Assembly (NCBI GenBank): GCA_020853815.1
Contig: JADYYE010000049.1
Coordinates: forward strand, 1-55,022
Length of the DNA: 55,022 nucleotides
Reading direction: 5' to 3'
Origin: Phycisphaerales bacterium
Lineage (GTDB): Bacteria > Planctomycetota > Phycisphaerae > Phycisphaerales > UBA1924
Shown: positions 36,693-45,180 of the stretch, piece after piece
Layout: each line of letters starts with the position of its first letter
Numbering within the stretch: position 1 is the first letter of the stretch
Translations under genes and position numbers: made by a program
The notes under the pieces: model-generated
What the model was told of the DNA's origin: nothing
The model's input: only the letters and a program-made list of their open reading frames with translations
Database searches by the model: none

Positions 36693-37934
36693 CTACTTTC
36701 CTTCGCCGCTCGGCTTCCACCACTCGATCATCTTCGTAAACACGATCGTGAACCCGGCGCGCGGGTCCTGGCCTTCCTTTGAGTAGCCGTGATCCTCGCC
36801 GATGCGTCGGTCGGTCGTGACGTCCTTGCCCGCGGCGGTCAGCTGCGCCCGCAGCACGTCGCAGCTCTCCACCGGCACCGACGTGTCGAGCGTGCCGTAC
36901 GCCAGGAACATCTTCGCGTTGCACGCCAGCGCGCTCTGCACGGGGCCTGCCTTCATGAACGTCGACCAGCGCCGGTTGGGGTGTCCCCACTCGGATTTCT
37001 CGATGCTGTCGGGGTTCTGCATGATGCGCGCCCACGCCTCGTAGGCCGACTCGACGCGGGCTTCTCGGTCGGCGTCACTCTCTCCCGGCGATTGTTCGCG
37101 CCGCGCCAGCTGCGCCATGTCGAAGAGTTGCGTGGGCCCGCCCGCGGAAAGGATCGCGACGTGCGTGGCCTCGGGCATGGCCGCACCGACGTGCGCCGCC
37201 ATGTCGCCACCCTCCGAATGTCCGGAGACGAGCAGCGTTGACGTGTCGATGCCGGGGAGCGCCCGCGCCGCGCGCGTGGCGGCCACGATCGCCGCCGCCC
37301 ATCGCTCCGGCGTGTGCTCGCGCTTGAACTCGTCGGTGCAGCCCTCGGCCGATCCGGGGGGCGTGGCCTGCGACAGGAACGCCACGCCGGGCTTTTCAAC
37401 ACACAGCACGCGGAATCGTCCATCGGCGAGCGTGAGCAGGATGTTCTGGATCCCGCCGTAGCGCCGCCCGTCCGGCAGCTCGCCGAAAAGCGAGCCGCCG
37501 CCCGAACCCTGAATGAACACCGCGATGGGGAGGGGACGGTCCTTTGCGTCCGTGTCGGTGGGGCCGCTCGTCGCGGCGTCTCTCGTTTCGCTCTTGTCTT
37601 TCGTGTCGGCGTCCTTTGGCGCTTCTTTCGGACCGTTCGGCTTGTAGTTCGCCACCGACAGATAGAACGTGATCTCGCGTCCGAACTCGTCCGTCGTGGT
37701 GTACCGATCGAACGGCAGCTTCAGCTCGCTCGCCGGCGTCACGAGCTTCGCAACGGGCGGCGAAGCCACATGGCCCGACGGCGATGCGACCGTCGTCGCC
37801 GCCACAGCCGCGCACGCCCGGATGTGCGTCGGCTCGCCCGAATGTGGGACACCCGGGCGGCCCGCCAGCGCCGGTCCGCTCAAGGCCATCGCCAGCACCG
37901 CCACCCCACGACGCATCCATTGATTCGTGTTCAT
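36693..37934 (-). CDS. Exported alpha/beta-hydrolase
   Basis: A 413-residue protein from ATG 37934 (GAGGA upstream). A signal peptide (GVAVLAMALSGPALA) is followed by a hydrolase fold: oxyanion region VFIQGSGGGSLFG, nucleophile elbow VSGHSEGGDMAA with serine in GHSEGG, acid-bearing AYGTLDTSVPVES and histidine in GEDHGYSKEG. An acidic, Lys/Asp/Thr-rich insert lies around residues 105-135. The fold covers esterases and peptidases; the ACQ-like substrate pocket cannot be assigned. Probably periplasmic. Convergent with the zinc-ribbon gene and divergent from exbB. Confidence 0.85.
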   Translation of the reverse strand: MNTNQWMRRGVAVLAMALSGPALAGRPGVPHSGEPTHIRACAAVAATTVASPSGHVASPPVAKLVTPASELKLPFDRYTTTDEFGREITFYLSVANYKPNGPKEAPKDADTKDKSETRDAATSGPTDTDAKDRPLPIAVFIQGSGGGSLFGELPDGRRYGGIQNILLTLADGRFRVLCVEKPGVAFLSQATPPGSAEGCTDEFKREHTPERWAAAIVAATRAARALPGIDTSTLLVSGHSEGGDMAAHVGAAMPEATHVAILSAGGPTQLFDMAQLARREQSPGESDADREARVESAYEAWARIMQNPDSIEKSEWGHPNRRWSTFMKAGPVQSALACNAKMFLAYGTLDTSVPVESCDVLRAQLTAAGKDVTTDRRIGEDHGYSKEGQDPRAGFTIVFTKMIEWWKPSGEGK

Positions 37935-38028
37935 GTTGTCCTCAAGATGCGCGAACCGCCCGCGTCCGTCAAGCAATCGTGGATCTGGGCCGCGGCCCTC
38001 CCCCGCCGCCCCCGCGTATCATCGCGTG

Positions 38029-38781
38029 ATGCGAAGAACCACCCTGCTCTCGGCCATGATCGGCGCGTGCCTCTGCGCCGCCGCCGCTTCCGCCTTCCAG
38101 GCCGCCAATCCTCCCGCGCCCGCCCCAAGCGGCGATACCGCGACCGAGACCTTCGGCCTCTGGTCCCTGTTCACGCGTTCATTCGACGCCTTCACGGTCC
38201 TGCTCGTCCTGGGGAGCGTCGTCGCGGTCGCCGTCATCTTCGCCAACCTCATCGACGTGCGTGAATCGCGTCTCATCCCGCGCAAGCTCGTGGACCGGCT
38301 GGGCGATCTGGTCGCCGCGGGGCGCTGGGACGATGTGCGCGACCTGGTCGCGCGCGACGAGACCTATGTCGCGCGTGTGATGCGTTCAGCTCTGTCGGCG
38401 GCGCGACACGCGCCGGACCGCGACGCCGTCCGCGATGCCGCCGAACTCGCCGCCGCCGAGGAATCCGCGCGATGGTTCCGTCGCGCCGAGTTGCTGAACG
38501 TCATCGGGAATCTCGGGCCGCTGATCGGGCTGGCGGGCACGGTGTGGGGCATGATCCTGGCCTTCACAAGCCTTGGTCAGACCGGGGGCAAGGCGGGTCC
38601 GGCCGACCTGTCGCTGGGCATCTCCAAGGCGCTCTTCCACACGCTGCTGGGCCTGTGCCTGGCGGTCCCCTGCCTGCTGTCGTTCGCCCTCTTCCGCTCG
38701 ATCATCGACAAGCACTGCACGCGGGCCCTAACGCTCTGCGGGCAGCTGGTCGACCGCATCCCCGTGCCCTTCAAGCCCTGA
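38029..38781 (+). CDS. exbB: MotA/TolQ/ExbB proton channel family protein
   Basis: A 250-residue inner-membrane protein. An N-terminal signal sequence (LLSAMIGACLCAAAASAFQ) precedes three transmembrane segments: FDAFTVLLVLGSVVAVAVIFANL, then LLNVIGNLGPLIGLAGTVWGMILAF and ALFHTLLGLCLAVPCLLSFALF. The GNLGPLIGLAGTVWGM motif is the family core. With ExbD it uses proton motive force to energise outer-membrane or cell-envelope machinery. It heads a three-gene operon with two ExbD genes (8-base gap, then ATGA overlap). Confidence 0.92.
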   Translation: MRRTTLLSAMIGACLCAAAASAFQAANPPAPAPSGDTATETFGLWSLFTRSFDAFTVLLVLGSVVAVAVIFANLIDVRESRLIPRKLVDRLGDLVAAGRWDDVRDLVARDETYVARVMRSALSAARHAPDRDAVRDAAELAAAEESARWFRRAELLNVIGNLGPLIGLAGTVWGMILAFTSLGQTGGKAGPADLSLGISKALFHTLLGLCLAVPCLLSFALFRSIIDKHCTRALTLCGQLVDRIPVPFKP

Positions 38782-38789
38782 GCCACGCG

Positions 38790-39209
38790 ATGCGCGCTCG
38801 CCCGCTCCATCCTCACAGGCCCGTCACCGGCGAGATCAATGTCACGCCGCTGATCGACGTTGTCATGTGCCTGATCATCTTCTTCCTCATCGTGGGCAAG
38901 CTGGCGATGGACCCGGCGGTGCGGCTGCCGACCTCCGCGACCGGCCAGGTCCCCGCGGGTCCCGAGCCGCTCTCGGTCGTGATCACGCGCGGGGCGGACG
39001 CCGCGCCGTCACTCAGTTCTTCCGAGCAGCCCATCACGCTCGAGGGACTGGAGACGCTCGTGCGTGCCGCGCAGGCGTCGACGCCCCCGCGCCCGGTCTT
39101 GCTGCGCGCGTCGGCGGATCTTCCCTTTGAAACCCTGTCGCCGGTGCTCGAAGCCTGCCGTCGCGCGGGGCTGACCAGCGCGCGGCTCGCGACGGAGCGT
39201 TCGCCATGA
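38790..39209 (+). CDS. exbD: ExbD/TolR family protein, first copy
   Basis: A 139-residue protein with one transmembrane segment (TPLIDVVMCLIIFFLIVGKL). The conserved INVTPLIDVV includes the proton-carrying aspartate. The periplasmic domain is short, with typical DLPFETLSPVLEACRRAGL near the end. It follows exbB by eight bases and overlaps the second exbD by four (ATGA). Confidence 0.9.
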   Translation: MRARPLHPHRPVTGEINVTPLIDVVMCLIIFFLIVGKLAMDPAVRLPTSATGQVPAGPEPLSVVITRGADAAPSLSSSEQPITLEGLETLVRAAQASTPPRPVLLRASADLPFETLSPVLEACRRAGLTSARLATERSP

Positions 39210-39730
39210 GCGCCCTGCGCCGCCGCCTTTCGCTCGCGCAGGCCCGCGGCCTGCACCACGCGCCGAACATGACGCCGATGGTCGACGTGGTCATGGTGAT
39301 CCTCGTCTTCTTCATGGCCAGTTCCGCCGTCCTGGGGCCCGAGTGGTTCATCAAGTCGGCGTTGCCCGTGCGCTCCGCGAGCGCCGGCACCGCAACAGAC
39401 ACGCTTCGGCTGGAGTTCACGCTCCGCTCGGTCCCCTCCGACAGCGACGGAGCAAGCACGGCGGGCGCTGCAGCGCGAGCGTCCACGAGGACCGTGGTCA
39501 CGGGCGAATCGCTGACGGACGCGCCGCTCTCGGCCCTGGCCCTGCGCCTGGAGCAACTCGCCAAGGACAACGCGGGGCGCGAGATCGCGGTCTTGCTCAA
39601 GCCCGACGCAAACGTGCCCATGCAGGACCTGGTGTTCGCCCACGACGCGTGCAATCGCCTGGGCATCGCCAAGGTGGGCATGACGCCGCTGTCGGACGAG
39701 CGCGGAACCACGACGACACCGTCGAGGTAG
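39206..39730 (+). CDS. exbD: ExbD/TolR family protein, second copy
   Basis: A 174-residue paralog of the preceding gene with HAPNMTPMVDVVMVILVFFMASSAV as its transmembrane segment; the aspartate is kept. The periplasmic domain is larger, with a Ser/Ala-rich insert near residues 75-95 and DANVPMQDLVFAHDACNRLGI at the end. Its start overlaps the previous stop. Two different ExbD subunits with one ExbB suggest a mixed ExbD dimer. Confidence 0.9.
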   Translation: MSALRRRLSLAQARGLHHAPNMTPMVDVVMVILVFFMASSAVLGPEWFIKSALPVRSASAGTATDTLRLEFTLRSVPSDSDGASTAGAAARASTRTVVTGESLTDAPLSALALRLEQLAKDNAGREIAVLLKPDANVPMQDLVFAHDACNRLGIAKVGMTPLSDERGTTTTPSR

Positions 39731-40044
39731 TGCGTCGCGACGAGCTTGTTCTCACGCTTCGGGCCGCATGGACAAGGTCGTCCGAGGTGGGGGGTTCTCG
39801 CCGCTTCGATTCGAGCGATGCTCTGTCGGGACCGGCCGTGGACACGACACTTCTTCGGGTCGCGATGACGATGATTGCTTGCGTTCCGCCGGATTCGCTC
39901 AAAGACTCTCTCAGCCCCCGACGAGGGGCGACCAGCCTTGGGGGCTCGAGGAGCGGACTTGGACAACGCGAGCCCGCGTCCCACGACCCGCGTCTCTCGA
40001 CTCACAAGGTATTCTCTCCGTAACCTCGCGACTTCGTGACTTCG
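39731..40044. other. Intergenic region between convergent genes
   Basis: About 314 bp without a convincing gene. The only structure seen is AGCCCCC (39913-39919) pairing with GGGGGCT (39940-39946), a weak terminator candidate. Confidence 0.4.
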
Positions 40045-40620
40045 TTACATTACATACCCCCGAATCGCCAGCAGCACGCACATCGCGTTGTATCCGCCGT
40101 GCAAGACGATCGCCGCCAGCAGAAACGGCAACGCCGCCAACGCTCCGCCGCGCTCGCCCCGGCGCGCCAGCTCCCACGATTCCGCGAGCCCGATCGCGGC
40201 CATGAGCGAGCAGGCCGCGTGCAGCACCACGCACACGGTCCAGCGATACCACACCAATTCGACCGGCGCGGGCTCGAGCGACTGATTCGTGTAGATCATC
40301 GCCTCCACCGCCGCAAAGCACACCCCAGACCACGCGCCCGCCAGCAGGATCTGGTCACGATCGACGAACACATTCGGCCTGCGATCCACCACGCCCGCCA
40401 CCAGGCATGACTTCAGCACTTCCTCCAGCGCCGGACCGAAAACGATCAACATCCACGGCGACCAGCCGCCCATCTTCATCGAGCCCAGCCACGCCACCAG
40501 CGTCGCCATCGGGCCGCCCAGCAGCGCCAACGCGATCGCGACCCGCCAGCCCGTGCGCACGGACACCGCGCCACGAACCGCCTCGTGCTCTTCGCCATCA
40601 TGCTCGTGCGATGCACTCAC
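40045..40620 (-). CDS. PrsW-like glutamic membrane protease family protein
   Basis: A 191-residue membrane protein with about five transmembrane segments. The PrsW/YlwC-type motifs are present: FGPALEEVLKS (EExxK), FAAVEA in the next helix, LHAACSLMAAIG and LHGGYNAMCVLLA. PrsW in Bacillus performs site-1 cleavage of an anti-sigma factor; in planctomycetes the target is unknown. Start ATG 40620 gives an acidic, His-rich N-terminus; no strong ribosome binding site. Convergent with the exbD operon. Confidence 0.75.
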   Translation of the reverse strand: MSASHEHDGEEHEAVRGAVSVRTGWRVAIALALLGGPMATLVAWLGSMKMGGWSPWMLIVFGPALEEVLKSCLVAGVVDRRPNVFVDRDQILLAGAWSGVCFAAVEAMIYTNQSLEPAPVELVWYRWTVCVVLHAACSLMAAIGLAESWELARRGERGGALAALPFLLAAIVLHGGYNAMCVLLAIRGYVM

Positions 40621-40758
40621 GGCCCAGCGCTCCCGCTGAAACCTCCGGCGCCCTCAACCACGACTTTCACAGACCCTCACGTCACGAGCATCACGCAACT
40701 CATGCACGCCCCGAACCGCCCGCCAAGAGCTCCCCCACCGCTCCATTCGCGGCGAGTC

Positions 40759-41208
40759 TTACGCCGGTTGCTCGGGCGTCAGCGTCGCGCCGTCCAGCAC
40801 GTCAAAGCTCACGAACTGCCCGGGCTCGAACTGCGACGCCGACTGGCGCGCATCCGTCAGCACGCACACCATCGGTACACCCGCATTCACCGTGATCGAA
40901 TTCGTGCTCGATTCGGTGGACACCACGTGCCCCTGCACGCGGCGCGGCCTGCCCTGCACGGGCTCCACGTACCGCCCGCCGCTCTGCACCACGTCGACCC
41001 GGCGCGCCTTGGCCCGGATCACGCCGATCACTTTCTTCCCCACGGGGGTCGAGAGGCCGGCGGTGGGCACCAGGTGCAGGCGATAGCTCGTGTCGGGGAA
41101 CGACACGACGACGTACGCGCCCTTGGTGGCGGTTTCGGGCACGACCTGCTCGAGCACGCCGCGGCAGAGATACGGAGCAATCTTCGTGGTCGGCGAGGGG
41201 GTAATCAT
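40759..41208 (-). CDS. Conserved hypothetical protein
   Basis: A 149-residue soluble protein with no signal peptide. Strand-rich sequence (GAYVVVSFPDTSYRLHLVP, KKVIGVIRAKARRVDVVQSGGRYVEPV, RPRRVQGHVVSTESSTNSITVNAGVPMVCVLTD, GQFVSFDVLDGATLTP) suggests a small beta-barrel such as an OB-like fold; no family is recognised. ATG 41208 was chosen because the upstream extension is repeat-derived. It follows pabA on the same strand by 67 bases. Confidence 0.6.
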   Translation of the reverse strand: MITPSPTTKIAPYLCRGVLEQVVPETATKGAYVVVSFPDTSYRLHLVPTAGLSTPVGKKVIGVIRAKARRVDVVQSGGRYVEPVQGRPRRVQGHVVSTESSTNSITVNAGVPMVCVLTDARQSASQFEPGQFVSFDVLDGATLTPEQPA

Positions 41209-41275
41209 GGTGCAGGAGATTAGCGCCCGACACCCCGGCGTGCCACGATCGGCCCACAAGCCTGTGGGCCCGCCA

Positions 41276-42043
41276 TCACCCATCTCTTTCAATGGATCGA
41301 ACGTGAGAGACGACGTCTTCTTCCCTGTTTCGCTGTTTCGCTGTTTCGCTGTCTCGCTGTTTCGCTGTCTCGCCCTCACCGCCCCATCGCCCCATCGCCA
41401 AAAAGTTCGCCAGGAGCTTCGTGCCCTGCTCGGTCAGGAAGCTCTCCGGGTGGAACTGCACGCCCTCGACGGGGAACTTCTTCGCATCGCCGAACACACG
41501 CCGGAGGCCCATCACAACGCGGCGCGTGCCCCCCTTGCCGTCATCTTCATCGGTCCACGCCGACACCACCCAACCGTCCTGCCCGGGCGCGGGCGGGGGC
41601 GGGATCGTCTCGGGGAGCACGACCAGCGAGTGATAGCGTGTCGCGGTGAAGGGCTGGGGCATGCCCGCGAAGATGCCGCTCGCGTCGTGTGTGATCGGGC
41701 TCGTCTTCCCGTGCATCTGGATGACGTGGCGCGTCACGGTCAAGCCGTTGGACGCGGCCAGGCACTGATGCCCTAGGCAAACGCCCAGCACCGGAATCCG
41801 CCCCGCGAATCGCGCGATCATCGCGCTCGACACGCCCGCCTCGTTGGGGGTACACGGCCCGGGCGAGATGACCAGGTGCGTCGGACCGCGCCCGGAATCG
41901 AGTGCCGCGGCCTGGTCCGGCGTGATCTTGTCGTTGCGCACGACCAGCAGGTCTCGGCCCAGTTCGAGCGACGGCTCGATCTCACCGAACCGCTGAACCA
42001 GATTCCAGGTGAAGCTGTCGTAGTTGTCGATCAGGAGGATCAT
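41276..42043 (-). CDS. pabA: Glutamine amidotransferase component of aminodeoxychorismate/anthranilate synthase
   Basis: A 255-residue class I amidotransferase. LIDNYDSFTWNLVQ at the start, GVCLGHQ with the nucleophilic cysteine, and VEGVQFHPESFLTE with the His-Glu pair are intact. It supplies ammonia to PabB (5917-7329) or TrpE. The family normally ends near LANFL; here about 35 more residues follow, beginning GETAKQRDSETAKQRN, and these are encoded by an 8-bp tandem array, so the tail is a repeat read in frame. ATG 42043. Confidence 0.92.
   Translation of the reverse strand: MILLIDNYDSFTWNLVQRFGEIEPSLELGRDLLVVRNDKITPDQAAALDSGRGPTHLVISPGPCTPNEAGVSSAMIARFAGRIPVLGVCLGHQCLAASNGLTVTRHVIQMHGKTSPITHDASGIFAGMPQPFTATRYHSLVVLPETIPPPPAPGQDGWVVSAWTDEDDGKGGTRRVVMGLRRVFGDAKKFPVEGVQFHPESFLTEQGTKLLANFLAMGRWGGEGETAKQRDSETAKQRNREEDVVSHVRSIERDG
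41325..41372. repeat. 8-bp tandem array forming the pabA tail
   Basis: Six units of CTGTTTCG (two as CTGTCTCG) lie inside the pabA frame. Because three units equal 24 bases, the array encodes a repeated octapeptide on the minus strand. Confidence 0.9.
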
Positions 42044-42185
42044 CGGGGAAGGGTAGGAAGAACGCCGGGAGCAAGCGCCGGGTCAGCGGCCGCCGACACG
42101 CGGTCCGATCGCCACTCCCTCTTCATTTGGCTATCAGGAAATTCGGCCACTTGGCACCCGCGCCGCCCGGTCAGCCACTCCGCGC

Positions 42186-43331
42186 CTACTTCCCGTGCCC
42201 CTCTTTCACATGCCCGCGCAGGGGATCGGTCCCGAACTCGTGCTCCGTATCGCGCCACGCGCAGTGAATGTGGTTCGCGTCGTTCTGCGTGTTGTCGTAT
42301 TCGACGATGAACGTCGGGCCGTGGATCCGGTAGTAGTGCTTCTGCCCTTTTTCCACGCCGCCGGCCCAGGCGAAGACGATCGCGTCGACGCCGGCGCGCT
42401 TCACGCGTTCGAGCTGCCAGTTCGAGAGGTCGCCCGTGAGGTTGCCCGCGTACACCTCGACGAGCCGCCAGAGCATGCGCTTCTGGTCGTCGCTCATGCG
42501 CGACTCGGGCAGGCCCTCGGGCTTGTCGAGCTTCGGCTCATGCCCGGGCACGAGCAGGATGTCGGCCGGCGCGTCCACCGCGATCAACGCGGCCTTCCGC
42601 TGCGCTTCGTCCAGCGATCTCACCAGCTCGCGGGCCAGGTCCTCCTCCACGCTCAGCACGCGCAGCCCGGCACGCGGCCCGCTGCGCACCTCCGCGGGAT
42701 TCGCGCCCAAGAACATCGGCGCCGTCGCGACGCGCTCCTCCGCCATCGACGAGAAGTTGATCGCGAGATGGTGCCCCTCGAACTTCCAGCCCCACGCCCC
42801 ATCTCCCGGCGCCTTGCCGTCGGTCGTGAAGATCGAAAGCGTGTACTTCTCCGGGTCGCGCCCCGCGCCGCTCTGCCCGGCGCGCTGCTCCATCTCGCGC
42901 AGCACCAGCTCGAGCTGGATGATCTGCTCGGCCTTCAGATAGCCGTGCGCGCTCAGCCCCGAACGCAGCACGTTTCTCGCCGCGATGCGCTGCGCCTCGT
43001 TCATCTCGCCCAGCGGAACACCCTTGCGCTCGCGCGGCACGAAGTGCCAGTCCGTCCGCCACGCGTCGTCGATATTGAAGAGCCCCTTGGCGCGAAGCTC
43101 GGGCGACAGACTCGAGAGCCACGCCGATGCGGCGCTGGCCATCTGCGCGCCGGTCGACGCACGCGGCACCAGCGCGAGCATGATCGCGCCGCCCAGCAGC
43201 ACCGCCGTCACGCACGCCGTCATCATCGCCGCGCCCGCCGCCCTCGGGCCTCGCCGTGCCGCTTGGGCCGCCACTACACCCGCCCCTGAAACCGCCGCTG
43301 AATCCGCCCCTGAATCTGCTTGTCCGCGCAT
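42186..43331 (-). CDS. DUF3500 family protein, probably exported
   Basis: A 381-residue protein. A hydrophobic segment (MMTACVTAVLLGGAIMLALV) near residue 38 acts as a signal or anchor. DUF3500 features include AWLSSLSPELRAKGLFNIDDAWRTDWHFVPRERKGVPLGEM, WGWKFEGHHLAINFSSM, and the C-terminal HYYRIHGPTFIVEYDNTQNDANHIHCAWRD. The family's function is unknown. ATG 43331 has GGGGG seven bases upstream, but that sequence is the 3' arm of a terminator-like hairpin; ATG 43226 is an alternative start just before the hydrophobic segment. Confidence 0.85.
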   Translation of the reverse strand: MRGQADSGADSAAVSGAGVVAAQAARRGPRAAGAAMMTACVTAVLLGGAIMLALVPRASTGAQMASAASAWLSSLSPELRAKGLFNIDDAWRTDWHFVPRERKGVPLGEMNEAQRIAARNVLRSGLSAHGYLKAEQIIQLELVLREMEQRAGQSGAGRDPEKYTLSIFTTDGKAPGDGAWGWKFEGHHLAINFSSMAEERVATAPMFLGANPAEVRSGPRAGLRVLSVEEDLARELVRSLDEAQRKAALIAVDAPADILLVPGHEPKLDKPEGLPESRMSDDQKRMLWRLVEVYAGNLTGDLSNWQLERVKRAGVDAIVFAWAGGVEKGQKHYYRIHGPTFIVEYDNTQNDANHIHCAWRDTEHEFGTDPLRGHVKEGHGK

Positions 43332-43335
43332 GAAA

Positions 43336-43363
43336 AACCCCCTTGGCTCGTGCCTCGGGGGTT
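43336..43363 (-). terminator. Terminator-like hairpin overlapping a ribosome binding site
   Basis: On the minus strand AACCCCC pairs with GGGGGTT (7 bp, 14-base loop) and is followed by TTTTTC directly before ATG 43331. The 3' arm is also the Shine-Dalgarno of the DUF3500 gene. It may terminate the upstream DUF1444 transcript or hide the ribosome binding site. Confidence 0.6.
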
Positions 43364-43473
43364 CAGTATCGCAGAAAGCCAGGGCGGCGGCGAACTTCGG
43401 TCTTCGAGTATCACCTTCGTTCGCTCTTCACGCTTGTCACCGGTTCGCCTGCTTACGTGTTTGACTCTACTTC

Positions 43474-43513
43474 ATTTGGCGATTTGGCCATTTGGCGCTT
43501 TGGCGATTTGCCG
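43474..43513. repeat. 8-bp tandem array at a gene end
   Basis: Five units of ATTTGGCG with single changes lie immediately next to the stop codon of the minus-strand DUF1444 gene (43514). Confidence 0.85.
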
Positions 43514-44332
43514 TCACGCCGCCTCACCCTGCTGGGCCCACGGCTCATTCAACCGCCCCGCGACGCCGTCGCGCGTGACGTAAAAGAACTCGCCGGTAAT
43601 CGGGTACGGCAGGCGCTTGTAGTCCTGCTGCACGCGCGACGCCAACCGCTTCACAAAGCTGTCCGGCCCGGGCGAGAGCGCGATGAACATGTCGCGGGCC
43701 GGCGTGGCGACGTAGAAGTCGCCGCCCAGCTGCGGCGCCAGCCGGTCGTACAGCCCGCTCAGCAGCAGCCGCGCCGCGTCGTAGCCGTCGTGCTCCGCCA
43801 GGATCGCGGCCTTGCCGCCCTCCTTGCTCTCAACGACCTGCACCTCAAGCTCAGGCGCAAACCCGTCGAGGTTCTCGCGCGAGATCTGCTCGATGTCCTC
43901 GATCGTCACGCCCCAGCGAACGACCTGCTCGGTCGTGATGCTCACCGTCATGTTCGGAAGGTCCGTCACAAACACGATCACCGTGTTGTTCACGAACGGC
44001 ACATGGGCCACCATCTCGCGCGCCAGGTGCTCAAAGATCGTCTCCGGCTGGATGCGCGGCATGATCCGCGGCCTCGCAAAGTCCAGCGTCATGTTCATCA
44101 ACTGCATCGCCTCGCCCGCAAAGAGCTGGTCGAGGTAATGCTCCACGATCTCCGACCCGCGCCCGGGCTCGTGACGCACCATTCGATACAGGTTCTCGAG
44201 GTCGAGGCGACGCCCGTTCACCAGAATCTCGCGCGGGCCCACCAGGTCCACCTTGTACTCAGGCTGGAGCTTCTTGAGCATCTCGACGACAGCCTCGGCG
44301 AACGCTCCCGGTTCCTGCGGCATACTCGACAT
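43514..44332 (-). CDS. DUF1444 family protein (YtpQ-like)
   Basis: A 272-residue cytoplasmic protein. DUF1444 signatures include NTVIVFVTDLPNMTVSITTEQVVRWGVTIEDIEQISRENL and ALSPGPDSFVKRLASRVQQDYKRLPYPITGEFFYV. In Bacillus the homolog YtpQ has no firmly known role. ATG 44332 is preceded by AGGAGAGG; ATG 44323 is also possible. Divergent from acpP. Confidence 0.85.
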   Translation of the reverse strand: MSSMPQEPGAFAEAVVEMLKKLQPEYKVDLVGPREILVNGRRLDLENLYRMVRHEPGRGSEIVEHYLDQLFAGEAMQLMNMTLDFARPRIMPRIQPETIFEHLAREMVAHVPFVNNTVIVFVTDLPNMTVSITTEQVVRWGVTIEDIEQISRENLDGFAPELEVQVVESKEGGKAAILAEHDGYDAARLLLSGLYDRLAPQLGGDFYVATPARDMFIALSPGPDSFVKRLASRVQQDYKRLPYPITGEFFYVTRDGVAGRLNEPWAQQGEAA

Positions 44333-44661
44333 CGCCACCTCTCCTCTCTCTTCTCGATCGGAGCGGTCGGCCGGTGTCGAGACGCTGTCTAAACGCATCA
44401 AGCAGCGGTGAACAACCGGCCAACTGCTCGGACAGGCGTCTATCGACTTCACCCTCCGCAGCTCGGTTGCCTTTGGATCGCGTCAAGGGTGAACGGCCCA
44501 TCCGACACGCCGAATACATGCGCTCGCCCGCAGATTTCGCGCCATCGTTCCCGCCCACGCTCCCATATCCGCGCAAACCGCGTCCGATCATCCGCTTTGC
44601 CCCACGCCGGGCAAACGGGCACAAGCCGTTCGCATTGTGTAAGGCATTTTCCTGACGCCGC

Positions 44662-44688
44662 TTGCTTCTGCCCGCGAGCCGTTATAAT
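44662..44688 (+). promoter_or_regulatory. Sigma-70-type promoter candidate for acpP
   Basis: TATAAT at 44683-44688 matches the -10 consensus exactly, in GC-rich DNA, with TTGCTT 15 bases upstream as a suboptimal -35. It is 61 bases before the acpP start. The rest of the 417-bp divergent gap (44333-44749) holds nothing I recognise. Confidence 0.55.
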
Positions 44689-44749
44689 CCCGGCTCTTGG
44701 GGCTGGAGCCCGGCCGGCGACACCCCGCCATTCCAACGGGAGACCCACC

Positions 44750-44998
44750 GTGACCGAGCAGGAAATCGAAGCCAAAGTCATCGACATCGTCGCCGAGCAG
44801 ATGGGCGCCGATAAGGCCAAAATCACCCGCGCGACGTCGTTCGTCGAGGACTTGAACGCCGACAGCCTCGACACCGTCGAGCTCGTCATGGAGTTCGAGG
44901 ACGAGTTCGAGACCTCCATCCCCGACGAGCAGGCCGAGAAGATCAAAACCGTGGGTGAGGCCATCGACTTCATCAAGCAGGCCCACGGCATCTCCTGA
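44750..44998 (+). CDS. acpP: Acyl carrier protein
   Basis: An 82-residue acidic protein; [22 protein letters not shown] contains the phosphopantetheine serine in DSL. It carries growing acyl chains during fatty-acid synthesis. GTG 44750 is the start, with GGGAG 8 bases upstream; an upstream in-frame extension is noncoding. fabF follows after 182 bases on the same strand, the common acpP-fabF order. Confidence 0.95.
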   Translation: MTEQEIEAKVIDIVAEQMGADKAKITRATSFVEDLNADSLDTVELVMEFEDEFETSIPDEQAEKIKTVGEAIDFIKQAHGIS

Positions 44999-45180
44999 GC
45001 CGCCCGCGACACGCCCACATCCCGCCCCGGTCCGCCCCTCACCCCGCCGGGTGATCGCCTGCGGTTCGCGCCCCTCCGTCGCGCCCACCTGCGTACACTG
45101 GCCAAGGTTTATCCGCGACATGCGCCTCCAAGCGCCGGGCGACCGGCGGGGCTCCGACTCTCATCCTCACCACCTCCCCT

